Source of the DNA: Rhizobium sp. BK418
GTDB lineage: Bacteria; Pseudomonadota; Alphaproteobacteria; Rhizobiales; Rhizobiaceae
DNA length: 64,000 nucleotides
NCBI RefSeq assembly: GCF_004341105.1
Contig: NZ_SLZK01000001.1
Span: forward strand, 1,112,081-1,176,080
Direction: 5' to 3'
The translations under genes and the position numbers were made by a program. Shown piece after piece: positions 53,038 to 61,983 of the stretch (position 1 is the stretch's first letter; each line of letters begins with the position of its first letter). Under the pieces are notes generated by a model. That model did not search any database, was not told the DNA's origin, and saw nothing but the letters and a program-made list of their open reading frames with translations.

Positions 53038-53966
53038 TAATGTCCGGCCGCGTGCGAGCGAAGGCGCGGATCGAGCCAGCCGTAGAGCAGATCGACGACG
53101 AGGTTCGAGACGACCATGGCGACGGCGATGATCAGCAGGATGCACTGGACGACGGCAAGGTCGCGATTGGTGACCGAGACCACCAGCAGGCGACCGATGC
53201 CCGGCCAGGAAAAGATCGATTCCACCACGACCGCACCGGCAATCAGCGAGCCGACCATGAAGCCGACGATCGTGACGATCGGCACCGCCGCATTGGGCAA
53301 TGCATGGTTCCAGACCACGTCGCGCCAGGTCAGCCCCTTGGCCGAGGCGGTGCGAATATAGGGCTGGCCCATCACCTCGATCATGGCGCTGCGCGAAAAG
53401 CGGGCGAGGATGCCGATGCCGCCGATGCTGAGCGTCAGCGTCGGCAGGATGCCGTGCACCCAGGTATCCTGCCCGCCGGACGGCAGCCAGCCGAGGATGA
53501 CCGAGAAGATCAGCACGAGCACCAGGCCCATGACGAAGGATGGAATGGTGAAGCCGAGAACGGCGAGCAGGATGACGCCGCGGTCCGAAAAGCTCTGCCG
53601 GTGCAGCGCCGCATAGACGCCTGAGGGAATGCCGAAGACGAGCTTGAGGATAAGCGCCGGCACCGTCAGCTGCAGCGTCGCCGGCACGCGTTCCAGCACC
53701 AGATCGAGCGCCGAAGCCTTGTCGCGCATCGAGACGCCGAAATCGCCCGTGAAGATCGACCTGATATAGGCGAGATATTGAATCCAGAGCGGCTGGTCGA
53801 GGCCCCATGCCTTGCGGAAGGCATCGACCGCCTCCTTCGGCACGTCAGGCCCGAGCATGACGGTCGCGGGATCACCCGACATGCGCAGTACGACGAAGGC
53901 GAAAGTGACGACCGCCATGATGGTGAGGATTGCACGGAACAGGCGCACGAGAACGAAACGGATCAT
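53037..53966 (-). CDS. Peptide/nickel-type ABC transporter permease (DppB/OppB type)
   Basis: The 309-residue protein has six membrane helices and the DppB-type loop RTASAKGLTWRDVVWNHALPNA. The region FVVLRMSGDPATVMLGPDVP is near the N-terminus, as in the family. It starts 11 bases after the ATPase gene and belongs to the same transcript. Confidence 0.95.
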   Translation of the reverse strand: MIRFVLVRLFRAILTIMAVVTFAFVVLRMSGDPATVMLGPDVPKEAVDAFRKAWGLDQPLWIQYLAYIRSIFTGDFGVSMRDKASALDLVLERVPATLQLTVPALILKLVFGIPSGVYAALHRQSFSDRGVILLAVLGFTIPSFVMGLVLVLIFSVILGWLPSGGQDTWVHGILPTLTLSIGGIGILARFSRSAMIEVMGQPYIRTASAKGLTWRDVVWNHALPNAAVPIVTIVGFMVGSLIAGAVVVESIFSWPGIGRLLVVSVTNRDLAVVQCILLIIAVAMVVSNLVVDLLYGWLDPRLRSHAAGH

Positions 53967-53977
53967 GGAACCCTCCC

Positions 53978-54961
53978 CTATGCCGCGACCGGCCTGGTTT
54001 CGCCCGCCACGACATGGCAGGCGGCGGTACGGCCCTCGCCGATGCCGACAAGTTCCGGCACGACGGAACGGCAGATCTCGCGCGCCAGCGGACAGCGGGG
54101 GTGGAAGGCGCAGCCGGAGGGGCGGTTCGCCGGGTTCGGCGGCTCGCCCTGCAGGATCACGCGGCCTTCGAGCCGTTTGCCGGGGATGGGCACGCTGGAC
54201 ACCAACGCCTTCGTGTAGGGGTGCTGCGGCGCCCGGAAGATGGCGTCGGAGGAAGCCTCCTCGACGATGCGGCCGAGATACATGACCGCGACACGGTCGG
54301 CGATATTGCGCACCACCTTCAGGTCGTGGCTGATGAACACCATGGCGATGCCGTTTTTCTCCTGCAGGTCGCGCATCATGTTGACCACCTGCGCCTGGAT
54401 GGAGACATCGAGCGCTGAAACCGGCTCGTCGCAGACGATGAGCTTCGGCCGCGAGGCGAGCGCCCGGGCGATCACCACACGCTGGCGCTGGCCGCCTGAA
54501 AGCTCGTGCGGATAACGGTCGGCCTGGTCGGCGCGCAGGCCGACGGCCCGCATCAGTTCCGTCACCCGGTCAGCCTGATGCGCTCTTGGGATGAGCTTGT
54601 GGATATCGAGCGGCTCGGCGATCTGCTTCGCTATCGTCACGCGGCGGTCGAGTGCGGCGAGCGGGTCCTGGAAGACGAGCTGCATTTTTGCGCGCAGCGC
54701 GCGCCATTCCCCCGTGCTGCGCGCCGGCATCGGATGTCCCTGGAAGCGCACGCTGCCTTCCTGCGCATCGTCGATGCCGAGCAGCATGCGCCCGAGCGTC
54801 GATTTGCCGGAGCCGGATTCGCCGACGATGCCGAGCGTTTCGCCCGGCGCGACCTGGAGCGAGACGCCGTCGACGGCGCGCACCGGCGTCGGCCGGCCGA
54901 AGAGGCCGCGGCGGATCTGATAGATGCGGACGAGATCCCGGGCTTCGATGAGCGGCGTCAT
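53978..54961 (-). CDS. Peptide-type ABC transporter ATPase (OppF/DppF type)
   Basis: This 327-residue ATPase has Walker A GESGSGKST, signature LSGGQRQR, Walker B LIVCDEPVSALDVS and the C-terminal OppF-type zone with Cys residues (SGCAFHPRCPLAREIC) that can hold an iron-sulfur cluster. It overlaps the OppD-type gene by 4 bases. Together the two ATPases drive the importer. Confidence 0.95.
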   Translation of the reverse strand: MTPLIEARDLVRIYQIRRGLFGRPTPVRAVDGVSLQVAPGETLGIVGESGSGKSTLGRMLLGIDDAQEGSVRFQGHPMPARSTGEWRALRAKMQLVFQDPLAALDRRVTIAKQIAEPLDIHKLIPRAHQADRVTELMRAVGLRADQADRYPHELSGGQRQRVVIARALASRPKLIVCDEPVSALDVSIQAQVVNMMRDLQEKNGIAMVFISHDLKVVRNIADRVAVMYLGRIVEEASSDAIFRAPQHPYTKALVSSVPIPGKRLEGRVILQGEPPNPANRPSGCAFHPRCPLAREICRSVVPELVGIGEGRTAACHVVAGETRPVAA

Positions 54962-55974
54962 TGCAGCAGGCCCTCAGTGATACGGGAGGTCAGTGTCTCG
55001 GCGGCAGCTGCGACCGGCACCGGCCTTATGCAGGCGAGCTTGCGGCCGCCCTCGAGCGAAACGAGCGGCGGGCGCTCGCTCCCGCAGGCCTCCACGGCGC
55101 GCGAACAGCGCGGCGAGAAGGAACAGCCCGCCGGCAGATCTTTCGGATTGGGAACGGTGCCGGGAATGGGGATCAGCCGTTCGCGGCCGCCATCAAGGCG
55201 GGGAATGGCGTCGAACAGGCCGCGGGTATAGGGGTGGCGCGGCTCGGAGAACAGCTGTTCGACACTGCCCTCTTCGACGATGCGCCCGGCATACATGACG
55301 CAGACGCGCTCGCAGACCTGGCTGACGGCGCCGAGATCGTGGCTGATGAAAACGGTCGCCATGCCGGTTTCGGCGCGAAGGCGGATCAGGAGATCGAGGA
55401 TCTGCGCCTGGATCGTCGCATCGAGCGCGGTGGTCGGCTCGTCGGCGATCAGAAGGTCGGGCTCGCCGGCGAGCGCCATGGCGATCATCAGGCGCTGGCA
55501 CTGGCCGCCGGAAAACTCGTGCGGGTAGAGATCGAAGCGGCGGCGCGCATCGGGAATGCCGACCATGTCGATCAGCCTGAGCGCCTCGGCCTTTGCCGCG
55601 TCGCCCCTGAGCCCGCGATGGACCGACAGCGCCTCGGAAATCTGCCGGCCGATGCGCAGTACCGGATTGAGCGAGCTGGACGGATCCTGGAAGATCATGG
55701 CGATGCGGCTGCCGCGCACGCTTTCGAGCACGGTGCGCGATCCGCCGACGAGCTCGCTGCCTTCCAGCTTCACCGAGCCGGAAACACTGGCCTTGCCCGG
55801 CAGCAGACCGAGGGCCGCAAGCCACGTGACCGACTTGCCGCAGCCGGATTCGCCGACGAGGCCGAGCGCCTCGCCTTTGGCGACGTCGAGATCGATGCCG
55901 TGGAGAACCTGCACGCCGTCGAAGGCGACCGTCAGGTCACGCAGTTCCACGAGATTGGAGCCGGTCGCGCCCAT
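54958..55974 (-). CDS. Peptide-type ABC transporter ATPase (OppD/DppD type)
   Basis: This 338-residue protein has Walker A GESGCGKSV, signature FSGGQCQRL, Walker B LLIADEPTTALDA and the OppD C-terminal Cys region (PAGCSFSPRCSRAVEAC). The signature has Phe in place of the usual Leu and Cys before Gln-Arg, changes often seen in OppD-type proteins. It starts 80 bases after the binding-protein gene. Confidence 0.95.
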   Translation of the reverse strand: MGATGSNLVELRDLTVAFDGVQVLHGIDLDVAKGEALGLVGESGCGKSVTWLAALGLLPGKASVSGSVKLEGSELVGGSRTVLESVRGSRIAMIFQDPSSSLNPVLRIGRQISEALSVHRGLRGDAAKAEALRLIDMVGIPDARRRFDLYPHEFSGGQCQRLMIAMALAGEPDLLIADEPTTALDATIQAQILDLLIRLRAETGMATVFISHDLGAVSQVCERVCVMYAGRIVEEGSVEQLFSEPRHPYTRGLFDAIPRLDGGRERLIPIPGTVPNPKDLPAGCSFSPRCSRAVEACGSERPPLVSLEGGRKLACIRPVPVAAAAETLTSRITEGLLQ

Positions 55975-56054
55975 TTTTCATCCCCGCTCTTCGTTGCATC
56001 AAAAACAGGATCTCCGGCAGCCCTTCAGCCGCCGGAGACCGAGTGACGAGCCGA

Positions 56055-57689
56055 TCAGATCGACCAGTTGGCGGCGCGGAAGTCCATGGCGAAGGCCGGA
56101 GCGGCCTTCCACTTCAGCGACGACTTCATGCCGGTGAAGACGGCATTCTGGTGCAGGACCTGATAGACCGGGTCTTCGCGCTCGGCGATGTCAAGCATGC
56201 GGGCGATGGCCTTCTTGCGCAGCGCCCGGTCGGTCGAGGTTTCCATGACGACGGCGAGCTTGTTCATCTCCTCGTTCGTCCAGTCCTTCTTCTGCTGCAC
56301 TTCGCCATTCGGGCCGAACTGCACGACCATCGGCGTGATCGGGTCGTTGATCGTGTTGGAGGCCGACCAGTCGCGCACGCCCTTGACACCGGCCGGGTCG
56401 TGGATCTGCGCCCAGTTTTCCTTCATCTCGATCTCGACATTGAGGCCGACCTGCTTCCACATCTCGACCATGATCTGGCCGTTGGCCGTCTGGTTTGTGT
56501 AGTAGTTGTTGAGCAGGCGGTAAGGGATCGCATCGCCCTTGTAATTGGCCTGCTTCAAGAGGTCCTTGGCGAGATTGGGATCGTAAGCCGGAGGCGCCCA
56601 GCCTTCGATGAACATGTCGGAGCCGCGGAAGGATTCGAACTGCAGGCCGGCCGGGATGACCGTCTTGCCGCCCCACAGCGCATCGACGATCGCCTGACGG
56701 TCGATGGCATGGGTCATGGCGCGGCGAACCAGCGGATTGGCGAGGATCTGGTTCTGGGTGTTGAAGACGGAGATGCGGTGGTTCCAGATCGTCGAGTTCT
56801 GGACTTCATAGCCCGGAGCGGCCTGGACGGCGGCAATCTGATCCGGCGGCAGGTCGCAGGCGAAGTCGTATTCGCCGGACAAGAGGCCGTTGACGCGCGA
56901 GGCGACCTCGGGAACTTCCACGAAGCGGATCTGCTCGAGCGGCGGGCGGCCGCCCCAATATTCGTCGAAGGCGAGGAGCGTCAGCGAAACGTCGGGCTTG
57001 TATTCGCCGACCATGTAGGGGCCGGTCGTGATCGGCTTGCGCGACCATTCGGTAAAGCTTGCGGCCTCATCCCAGGCGCGGCGGTTGGTGATCTGGCTGC
57101 CGCCGGAATAGAGGCGGCCTTCCAGCGTCACGTCAGGCGTCGTGTTGTGCAGACGCACGGTATACTTGTCGACGATCTCGATGCCGGCAAGCGCCGGCCA
57201 CAGGCGACGGCCGACGCCGGGCACGGTCGCCGGCAGTTCCTTGGCGGTCGCAGGCTTGTGATCGGATTCGAAAATCGTCTTGCCGCCGGCAGGTTCGGTA
57301 TTCCCGAACACACGCTCCCTGGAGAAGGAGAAGGCGACATCCTCGGCGGTCATTTCGTCGCCGTTGTGGAACTTGACGCCCTGGCGCAGCTTCAGTTCGA
57401 GCGTCTTGTCGTCGATGCGCTTCCATTCGGTGGCAAGACCCGGAACCGGACCCTGGTTGCCCATCCAGTCGCGCAGGATGAGACCTTCCCAGAGGTTCGG
57501 ATAGAAGATGCGCTCGCCGACATTGGACTGCTCGTGATAGACGTCAAGCGAATTGTTGTTGGTAATCTTCTGCACCGCGATGGTGATGGAAGGACGTTTG
57601 GCCTGGCTGAAGGCCATGCGCGGCAGAATGAGCGTACCGGCGGTGGCGCCGAGAAGGCCGAGCGCGCCGCGTCGATTGATCGAAAGCAT
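56055..57689 (-). CDS. Extracellular solute-binding protein, family 5
   Basis: The 544-residue protein has a Tat-like N-terminus (INRRGALGLLGATAGTLILP) and the family 5 binding-protein fold: the LELKLRQGVKFHNGDEMTAEDV segment, FVEVPEVASRVNGLLSGEYDFA, and VRRAMTHAIDRQAIVDALW. GGAG precedes the ATG at 57689. It brings a substrate to the adjacent permeases. Family 5 proteins bind peptides, but some bind glycosides, nickel or phosphodiesters; here the neighbours favour a phosphodiester or sugar-linked substrate. Confidence 0.92.
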   Translation of the reverse strand: MLSINRRGALGLLGATAGTLILPRMAFSQAKRPSITIAVQKITNNNSLDVYHEQSNVGERIFYPNLWEGLILRDWMGNQGPVPGLATEWKRIDDKTLELKLRQGVKFHNGDEMTAEDVAFSFSRERVFGNTEPAGGKTIFESDHKPATAKELPATVPGVGRRLWPALAGIEIVDKYTVRLHNTTPDVTLEGRLYSGGSQITNRRAWDEAASFTEWSRKPITTGPYMVGEYKPDVSLTLLAFDEYWGGRPPLEQIRFVEVPEVASRVNGLLSGEYDFACDLPPDQIAAVQAAPGYEVQNSTIWNHRISVFNTQNQILANPLVRRAMTHAIDRQAIVDALWGGKTVIPAGLQFESFRGSDMFIEGWAPPAYDPNLAKDLLKQANYKGDAIPYRLLNNYYTNQTANGQIMVEMWKQVGLNVEIEMKENWAQIHDPAGVKGVRDWSASNTINDPITPMVVQFGPNGEVQQKKDWTNEEMNKLAVVMETSTDRALRKKAIARMLDIAEREDPVYQVLHQNAVFTGMKSSLKWKAAPAFAMDFRAANWSI

Positions 57690-57858
57690 CGGAAACTCCT
57701 TGTGTCTTGACCGGCGGGCCCCCCGGCTCGCGGCCTTGGTTCTTAGGATCAGCTCCATGTCGCCCGAACGACGGCTTCATGAAGTTTCGGTTACATCTGC
57801 CCTTCGCGGGTGCCGCGAAGAGCCAGTCCAGCGCGCGAAAACCTCGGCCCGCGCGAGA

Positions 57859-58578
57859 TCAGCCAGTGGTCTCCACCGCCGGTTTTCTTTCGGAAGACGC
57901 CCGCTCCTTTTCAGGGGGCAAAAGCCCCTTGAGCGCGATCGCCAGTTCCCCTGCTCCCTCGACCGTCTGCAGAGCGCCGGCCGCCTTCAGCGCCTCATGC
58001 CGTCCGCTGCGCGGATCGGCCGGATCGACGAAGCCGATCGCCGCCATGCCGGCTGCAACCGCACCCGCGATTCCGAGTGCGCTGTCATCGATCACGAGGC
58101 AGCGGCGCGGTTCGACGCCGAGATTTTCGGCGCAGAGCAGGAAGAGATCCGGAGCGGGCTTCGGTCTCGCCACCATCTCGGCGCTGTAGATATGCGGGGA
58201 GAACTCCGTCCAGAGGTCGAATAGGCCTAGGCTGCGGCGCAGCCGCTCCATGTCGCTGTTGGATGCGACGCATTTGCGCTGCTTGAGATCCCGCACCAGC
58301 TTTTCCATGCCGGCCATCGGCTGCAGCGAGCGGGAGAATTCCTCGTAGAGCGCGCTTTTGGCATCGGCAAAGACGCGGTCGGGATCGGCAAGGCCGAGTT
58401 CTTCCCTGCAGAGGCGCCGGCCCTCCTCCCCCGAAAGACCGGTGAAGCGGCGGTGGACCTCGGCATGGCTCAGGGGAATACCGGCGCGTTGCAGGGCCTG
58501 CGCCAGCGTGCCGCTGGCCACCGGCTCGCTGTCGATCAATACGCCATCGCAATCGAAGATCAGAAGTTCTATCGTCAT
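57859..58578 (-). CDS. HAD-superfamily phosphatase (subfamily IA)
   Basis: The 239-residue protein has the HAD motif I DCDGVLIDSE with catalytic Asp near residue 9, an SNSDMER motif II, and the LVIDDSALGIAGAVAAGM motif IV. It is similar to beta-phosphoglucomutase or phosphoglycolate-phosphatase type enzymes. It lies upstream of the binding-protein gene on the same strand, 169 bases away, so it may be in the same transcript or have its own promoter. It may remove phosphate from a product of the imported substrate. Confidence 0.88.
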   Translation of the reverse strand: MTIELLIFDCDGVLIDSEPVASGTLAQALQRAGIPLSHAEVHRRFTGLSGEEGRRLCREELGLADPDRVFADAKSALYEEFSRSLQPMAGMEKLVRDLKQRKCVASNSDMERLRRSLGLFDLWTEFSPHIYSAEMVARPKPAPDLFLLCAENLGVEPRRCLVIDDSALGIAGAVAAGMAAIGFVDPADPRSGRHEALKAAGALQTVEGAGELAIALKGLLPPEKERASSERKPAVETTG

Positions 58579-58591
58579 GCTCAGCGCATTA

Positions 58592-58627
58592 CGTTACATT
58601 TGTTACACCTATGTGATGTTTGTAACG
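58592..58627. promoter_or_regulatory. Operator-like palindrome between the HAD and SorC-type genes
   Basis: CGTTACA (58592-58598) is repeated in inverse as TGTAACG (58621-58627), with related GTTACA and GTGATGT between them. The site lies between two divergent starts (58578 and 58664). It fits an operator of the SorC-type regulator that could control both directions. Confidence 0.6.
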
Positions 58628-58663
58628 CCACTGCATTTTGTGGCGCATTCAGGACAGGAATTT

Positions 58664-59599
58664 ATGGAATCCCACGAGCTGAAAATCCGGGCGGCATGGC
58701 TCTACCACGTGGAGGGACTGACGCAGGCGCAGATCGCTGAGCGCATGAACCTCACCCGCCGCAGGGTGAACGAATATCTCGCCGCCGCCCTGGAGGAAGG
58801 CATCGTCAGGGTGAGCTTCGCCTCCCCGCTTGCCGCCGGGGTGGAGCTCGAATCGCGCCTGCAGGAGCGTTTCGGACTGGAGGCGGCGATCGTCGTTCCG
58901 ACCCCTGCCGATCCGCAGCTTCTGCACCAGGCGCTCGGCCGTGGTGCCGCCGCCTATCTCGACCGGCTGATTGCGGCCCGCAGGCCCCGCTCGATCGGCG
59001 TCGGCTGGGGCGCGACGCTGAGGGAAACCGTCACCCATATGACACCTGCAAGCGAGCCTGACATCGAGGTGCGTTCGATGATGGGTGGGCTGACGCGCGG
59101 TTCGGAGATCAACACGTTCGAGATCGTGCGCGCCTTCGCGCAGGTCCTGAAGGCGCAATGCCATTATTTCGCAGCACCGATCTATGCCGAGAGCCCGCAA
59201 TCGCGCGAGGCGATCATCTCGCAATCGGTTTTCGAGCGGATCTTCCGGCAGACCTGCGAGGTGGATATTTCCTTTCTCAGCGTCGGCGACGTGACACGCC
59301 AATCCCTCCAGGTGCGCTACGGCCTGCCGCCCGGAACCGATGTCAGCGACCTCATCGCCGTCGGCGCCGTCGGCGATCTGCTCGGCCGCTATATCGACGC
59401 CGAGGGCCGCCTCGTCGCCCATCCGCTGAACGCCCAGGTGCTCGCCCCCGAACTTTCCGACTACCGCAAGATCCCCTGCCGCATCGTCGCCTCCGGCGGC
59501 GCCCACAAACACGCCATCCTCAGCGCCACGTTGCGGTCGGGACTGGCGACCGCGCTGGTGACGGACGAAGAGAGCGCGAGGGCGCTGCTGGCGGGCTGA
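58664..59599 (+). CDS. SorC/DeoR-type sugar-binding transcriptional regulator
   Basis: The 311-residue product has an N-terminal helix-turn-helix (MESHELKIRAAWLYHVEGLTQAQIAERMNLTRRRVNEYL) and a C-terminal sugar-binding domain of the SorC family (GVGWGATLRETV; GGLTRGSEINTF). These proteins sense phosphorylated sugars or polyols. The gene diverges from the HAD/importer operon, with a palindrome between them, so it very probably controls that operon. The start at 58664 follows AGGACAGGA. Confidence 0.93.
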   Translation: MESHELKIRAAWLYHVEGLTQAQIAERMNLTRRRVNEYLAAALEEGIVRVSFASPLAAGVELESRLQERFGLEAAIVVPTPADPQLLHQALGRGAAAYLDRLIAARRPRSIGVGWGATLRETVTHMTPASEPDIEVRSMMGGLTRGSEINTFEIVRAFAQVLKAQCHYFAAPIYAESPQSREAIISQSVFERIFRQTCEVDISFLSVGDVTRQSLQVRYGLPPGTDVSDLIAVGAVGDLLGRYIDAEGRLVAHPLNAQVLAPELSDYRKIPCRIVASGGAHKHAILSATLRSGLATALVTDEESARALLAG

Positions 59600-59788
59600 T
59601 GGGGTGGGATGTGCCCGCCGTAGGATGATGGCGGCGGGCCGCGCATCGCCCGCTTTGCGCCAATCAGAGACATTCGCCAAGCCCCCGGCCGTGGCCAATA
59701 TGGGAATCGGATGCGGCCTCTTACCACTTGTTGACTCACCCGCGGTTGAACAATAACTTGCTAATTTGGTCGTTGGGCTTGTCCTCAC

Positions 59789-61495
59789 ATGACGGATCAA
59801 TCTCTTCAGCGTCGCCTTGCCGCCATCGTCGTTGCCGATGTGGTGGGATATTCGCGCCTGATGGAGGCTGATGAAGTCGCAACGCTTGATAACCTCAGGG
59901 AACTGCGTGCTGACATTATCGAGCCGGCCGTGGCGCGCCACAAAGGTCGCATCTTCAAGGTCATGGGCGACGGATTCCTGATCGAATTCGGCAGCGCGGT
60001 GGAAGCGGTGGCCGCAGCGTTGGAAATGCAACGGGCCACCGCAGCTGTCGAGGCTTCCGAAGACCGGCGCCTGCTTTTGCGTATAGGCGTCAACCTGGGA
60101 GATGTCATCGACGACGGCTCGGACGTCCTCGGCGACGGGGTCAATGTCGCGGCGCGCCTCGAAAGACAGGCCGCCCCGGGAGGCATCTGCATCTCAGCCA
60201 GCGTTCACGGCGAGATCGTCGGCAAGATCGACGACCGGTTCTTCGATGCAGGCGAACGCTACCTGAAGAACCTGACTCGCCCGGTCCACCTGTGGCATTG
60301 GCCGGATGCGCTGGAGAGCACATTGCCGCTGCCCGAATGTCCCTCGATCGCTGTATTGCCGTTCACGAATATGAGCGGGGATGAGACGGACGCGCCTTTC
60401 GTCGACGGCTTGACCGACGACCTGATCACCGATCTTTCCCGTACGGCCGGCCTGTTCGTCATCGCGCGCAATTCCGTATACGGCTACAAGGGCAAGGCGG
60501 TCGACGTAAAGCTGGTCGCCCAGGAACTCGGCGTCCGCTACGTCCTCGAGGGAAGCGCCAGACGCGCAATGGGCCGTGTCCGCATCAATGCCCAATTGGT
60601 CGACACGCTTGGCGGCCGGCACTTGTGGGCCGAGCGGTTCGACAGGACGGTGGAAGATGTTTTCGAGTTGCAGGATGAAGTCAACGCCAAGATCGTCGAG
60701 GCCCTCGTCGGCCGGCTGACCATCCCGGTTCAGCGCAATCGGCCGAAGAACTTTGAGGCATACGATCTGTGTGTACGCGCCCGCCTCCTGACGGAAGAGT
60801 CGCCGCAGACCGAGCGTGAGGCCTATATGCTGCTCCAGCGCGCGGTTCAGCTCGAGCCATCCTATGCCGAGGCGCTCGGCCTGCTCGCCTATAACCGCTG
60901 GCTGGCCTGGACGCATTTCGGCGAGCCCGAAGATCCGAACCGTCAGATGGCGGTGACATCGGCGCAGAAGGCAGTCGAGCTCGACCCCAACGATGCCGGC
61001 TGCCGTTACGTGCTGGGGACCATTCTGGCCTATGAGCGGCGATGGGAGGAATCTGAGGCCGCCTTCTCCACAGCCCTGGAGCTGGACCCCAACCACGCCG
61101 ACACCTGGGCCGCCATGTCGGACGTGTCCGTGCTGGCCGGCAGGATTGCCGACGGACTGGCGCAGATCGAAAAAGCTCTGCGGCTCAATCCCTATCCAGC
61201 CTGCTGGTATCTTTGTCATCTCGGGCAGGCGCAATACGCTGCGCGTGACTATGAGGCGGCGAAAGCGACACTCCGCAGGGAAGACACCTATCGCACCAAC
61301 TCCCGCAAATTCCTGGCTGCGACGCTTGCGCAGTTGGGCCACCATGACGAAGCGCGGCGAGAAGCGGAACTGTTCCTGATCGCCCACCCTCATTTCACGA
61401 TCGGCCACTGGGTCAGCTCCCAGCCGCTGCGCGATGCATCCGTACGCGACCACTTTGTCGACGGCTTCCGAAAGGCCGGCCTGCCGGAGATGTGA
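59789..61495 (+). CDS. Class III adenylate/guanylate cyclase with C-terminal TPR-type repeats
   Basis: The 568-residue protein has an N-terminal class III cyclase domain (about 8-165; IVVADVVGYSRLMEADE with metal Asp, then FKVMGDGFLIEFGSAVEAV) and a middle part (about 185-310) with the IAVLPFTNMSGDE segment seen in rhizobial cyclases. The end (about 320-560) has TPR-like repeats (AVELDPNDAGCRYVLGTILA; ALELDPNHADTWAAMSDVSV). No membrane segment was found. Rhizobia carry many such cyclases. It should make cAMP or a related second messenger. Confidence 0.9.
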   Translation: MTDQSLQRRLAAIVVADVVGYSRLMEADEVATLDNLRELRADIIEPAVARHKGRIFKVMGDGFLIEFGSAVEAVAAALEMQRATAAVEASEDRRLLLRIGVNLGDVIDDGSDVLGDGVNVAARLERQAAPGGICISASVHGEIVGKIDDRFFDAGERYLKNLTRPVHLWHWPDALESTLPLPECPSIAVLPFTNMSGDETDAPFVDGLTDDLITDLSRTAGLFVIARNSVYGYKGKAVDVKLVAQELGVRYVLEGSARRAMGRVRINAQLVDTLGGRHLWAERFDRTVEDVFELQDEVNAKIVEALVGRLTIPVQRNRPKNFEAYDLCVRARLLTEESPQTEREAYMLLQRAVQLEPSYAEALGLLAYNRWLAWTHFGEPEDPNRQMAVTSAQKAVELDPNDAGCRYVLGTILAYERRWEESEAAFSTALELDPNHADTWAAMSDVSVLAGRIADGLAQIEKALRLNPYPACWYLCHLGQAQYAARDYEAAKATLRREDTYRTNSRKFLAATLAQLGHHDEARREAELFLIAHPHFTIGHWVSSQPLRDASVRDHFVDGFRKAGLPEM

Positions 61496-61983
61496 CAGGG
61501 GAACAATCGCGCCTGTGAGGACGGCGACCAAATCACCATCGATGCCCGTCGGCAACTTCTGCAGCTCGACGTCCCGATGAGGAGATTGCGAGACGCGAAG
61601 CCTCTGGAGCCAGCCGAAACCGCGCTACAGGCACGGCGTCCTCGCCAAGTTCGCTGCCTTGGTCCAACTCGCGAACGAAGGAGCGGTGCGGCATTCCCTC
61701 TTTTCGGTTCGCCGGCATTCCGATAATCTGGCAGCCTAATCTGATTGGCTTTGTTCTCAGTGAGTTGCATGTGGTGGCGCCATCATGGCCCGTGACGAGA
61801 TCGCGAGGGCCGATGCTAAGGATCCGAAGCGCGAAGGACGGAAGTATCCGCCAGCACTGACTCCACGTGAGAAATTCAATCTAATCAAGAAGTCGTTCGG
61901 GCAGAGCGATGGCTTCGGTTAATTGCTGACCTGACCCCAAATCCCCCAGATCTAGGTAGAGCCCGAAAGGGAAGACGAGGAAG
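61496..61983. other. Intergenic region with a possible short gene
   Basis: This 488-base gap has no recognised element apart from a short plus-strand frame at 61785-61922 (listed separately). The remaining open frames look like noise. Confidence 0.5.
61785..61922 (+). CDS. Possible small protein, 45 residues
   Basis: The frame MARDEIARADAKDPKREG... is hydrophilic and Lys/Arg-rich, with a KFNLIKKSFG end. It lies 61 bases before the sulfite-oxidase-like gene on the same strand. I cannot link it to a family; it may be a fragment. Confidence 0.3.
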   Translation: MARDEIARADAKDPKREGRKYPPALTPREKFNLIKKSFGQSDGFG

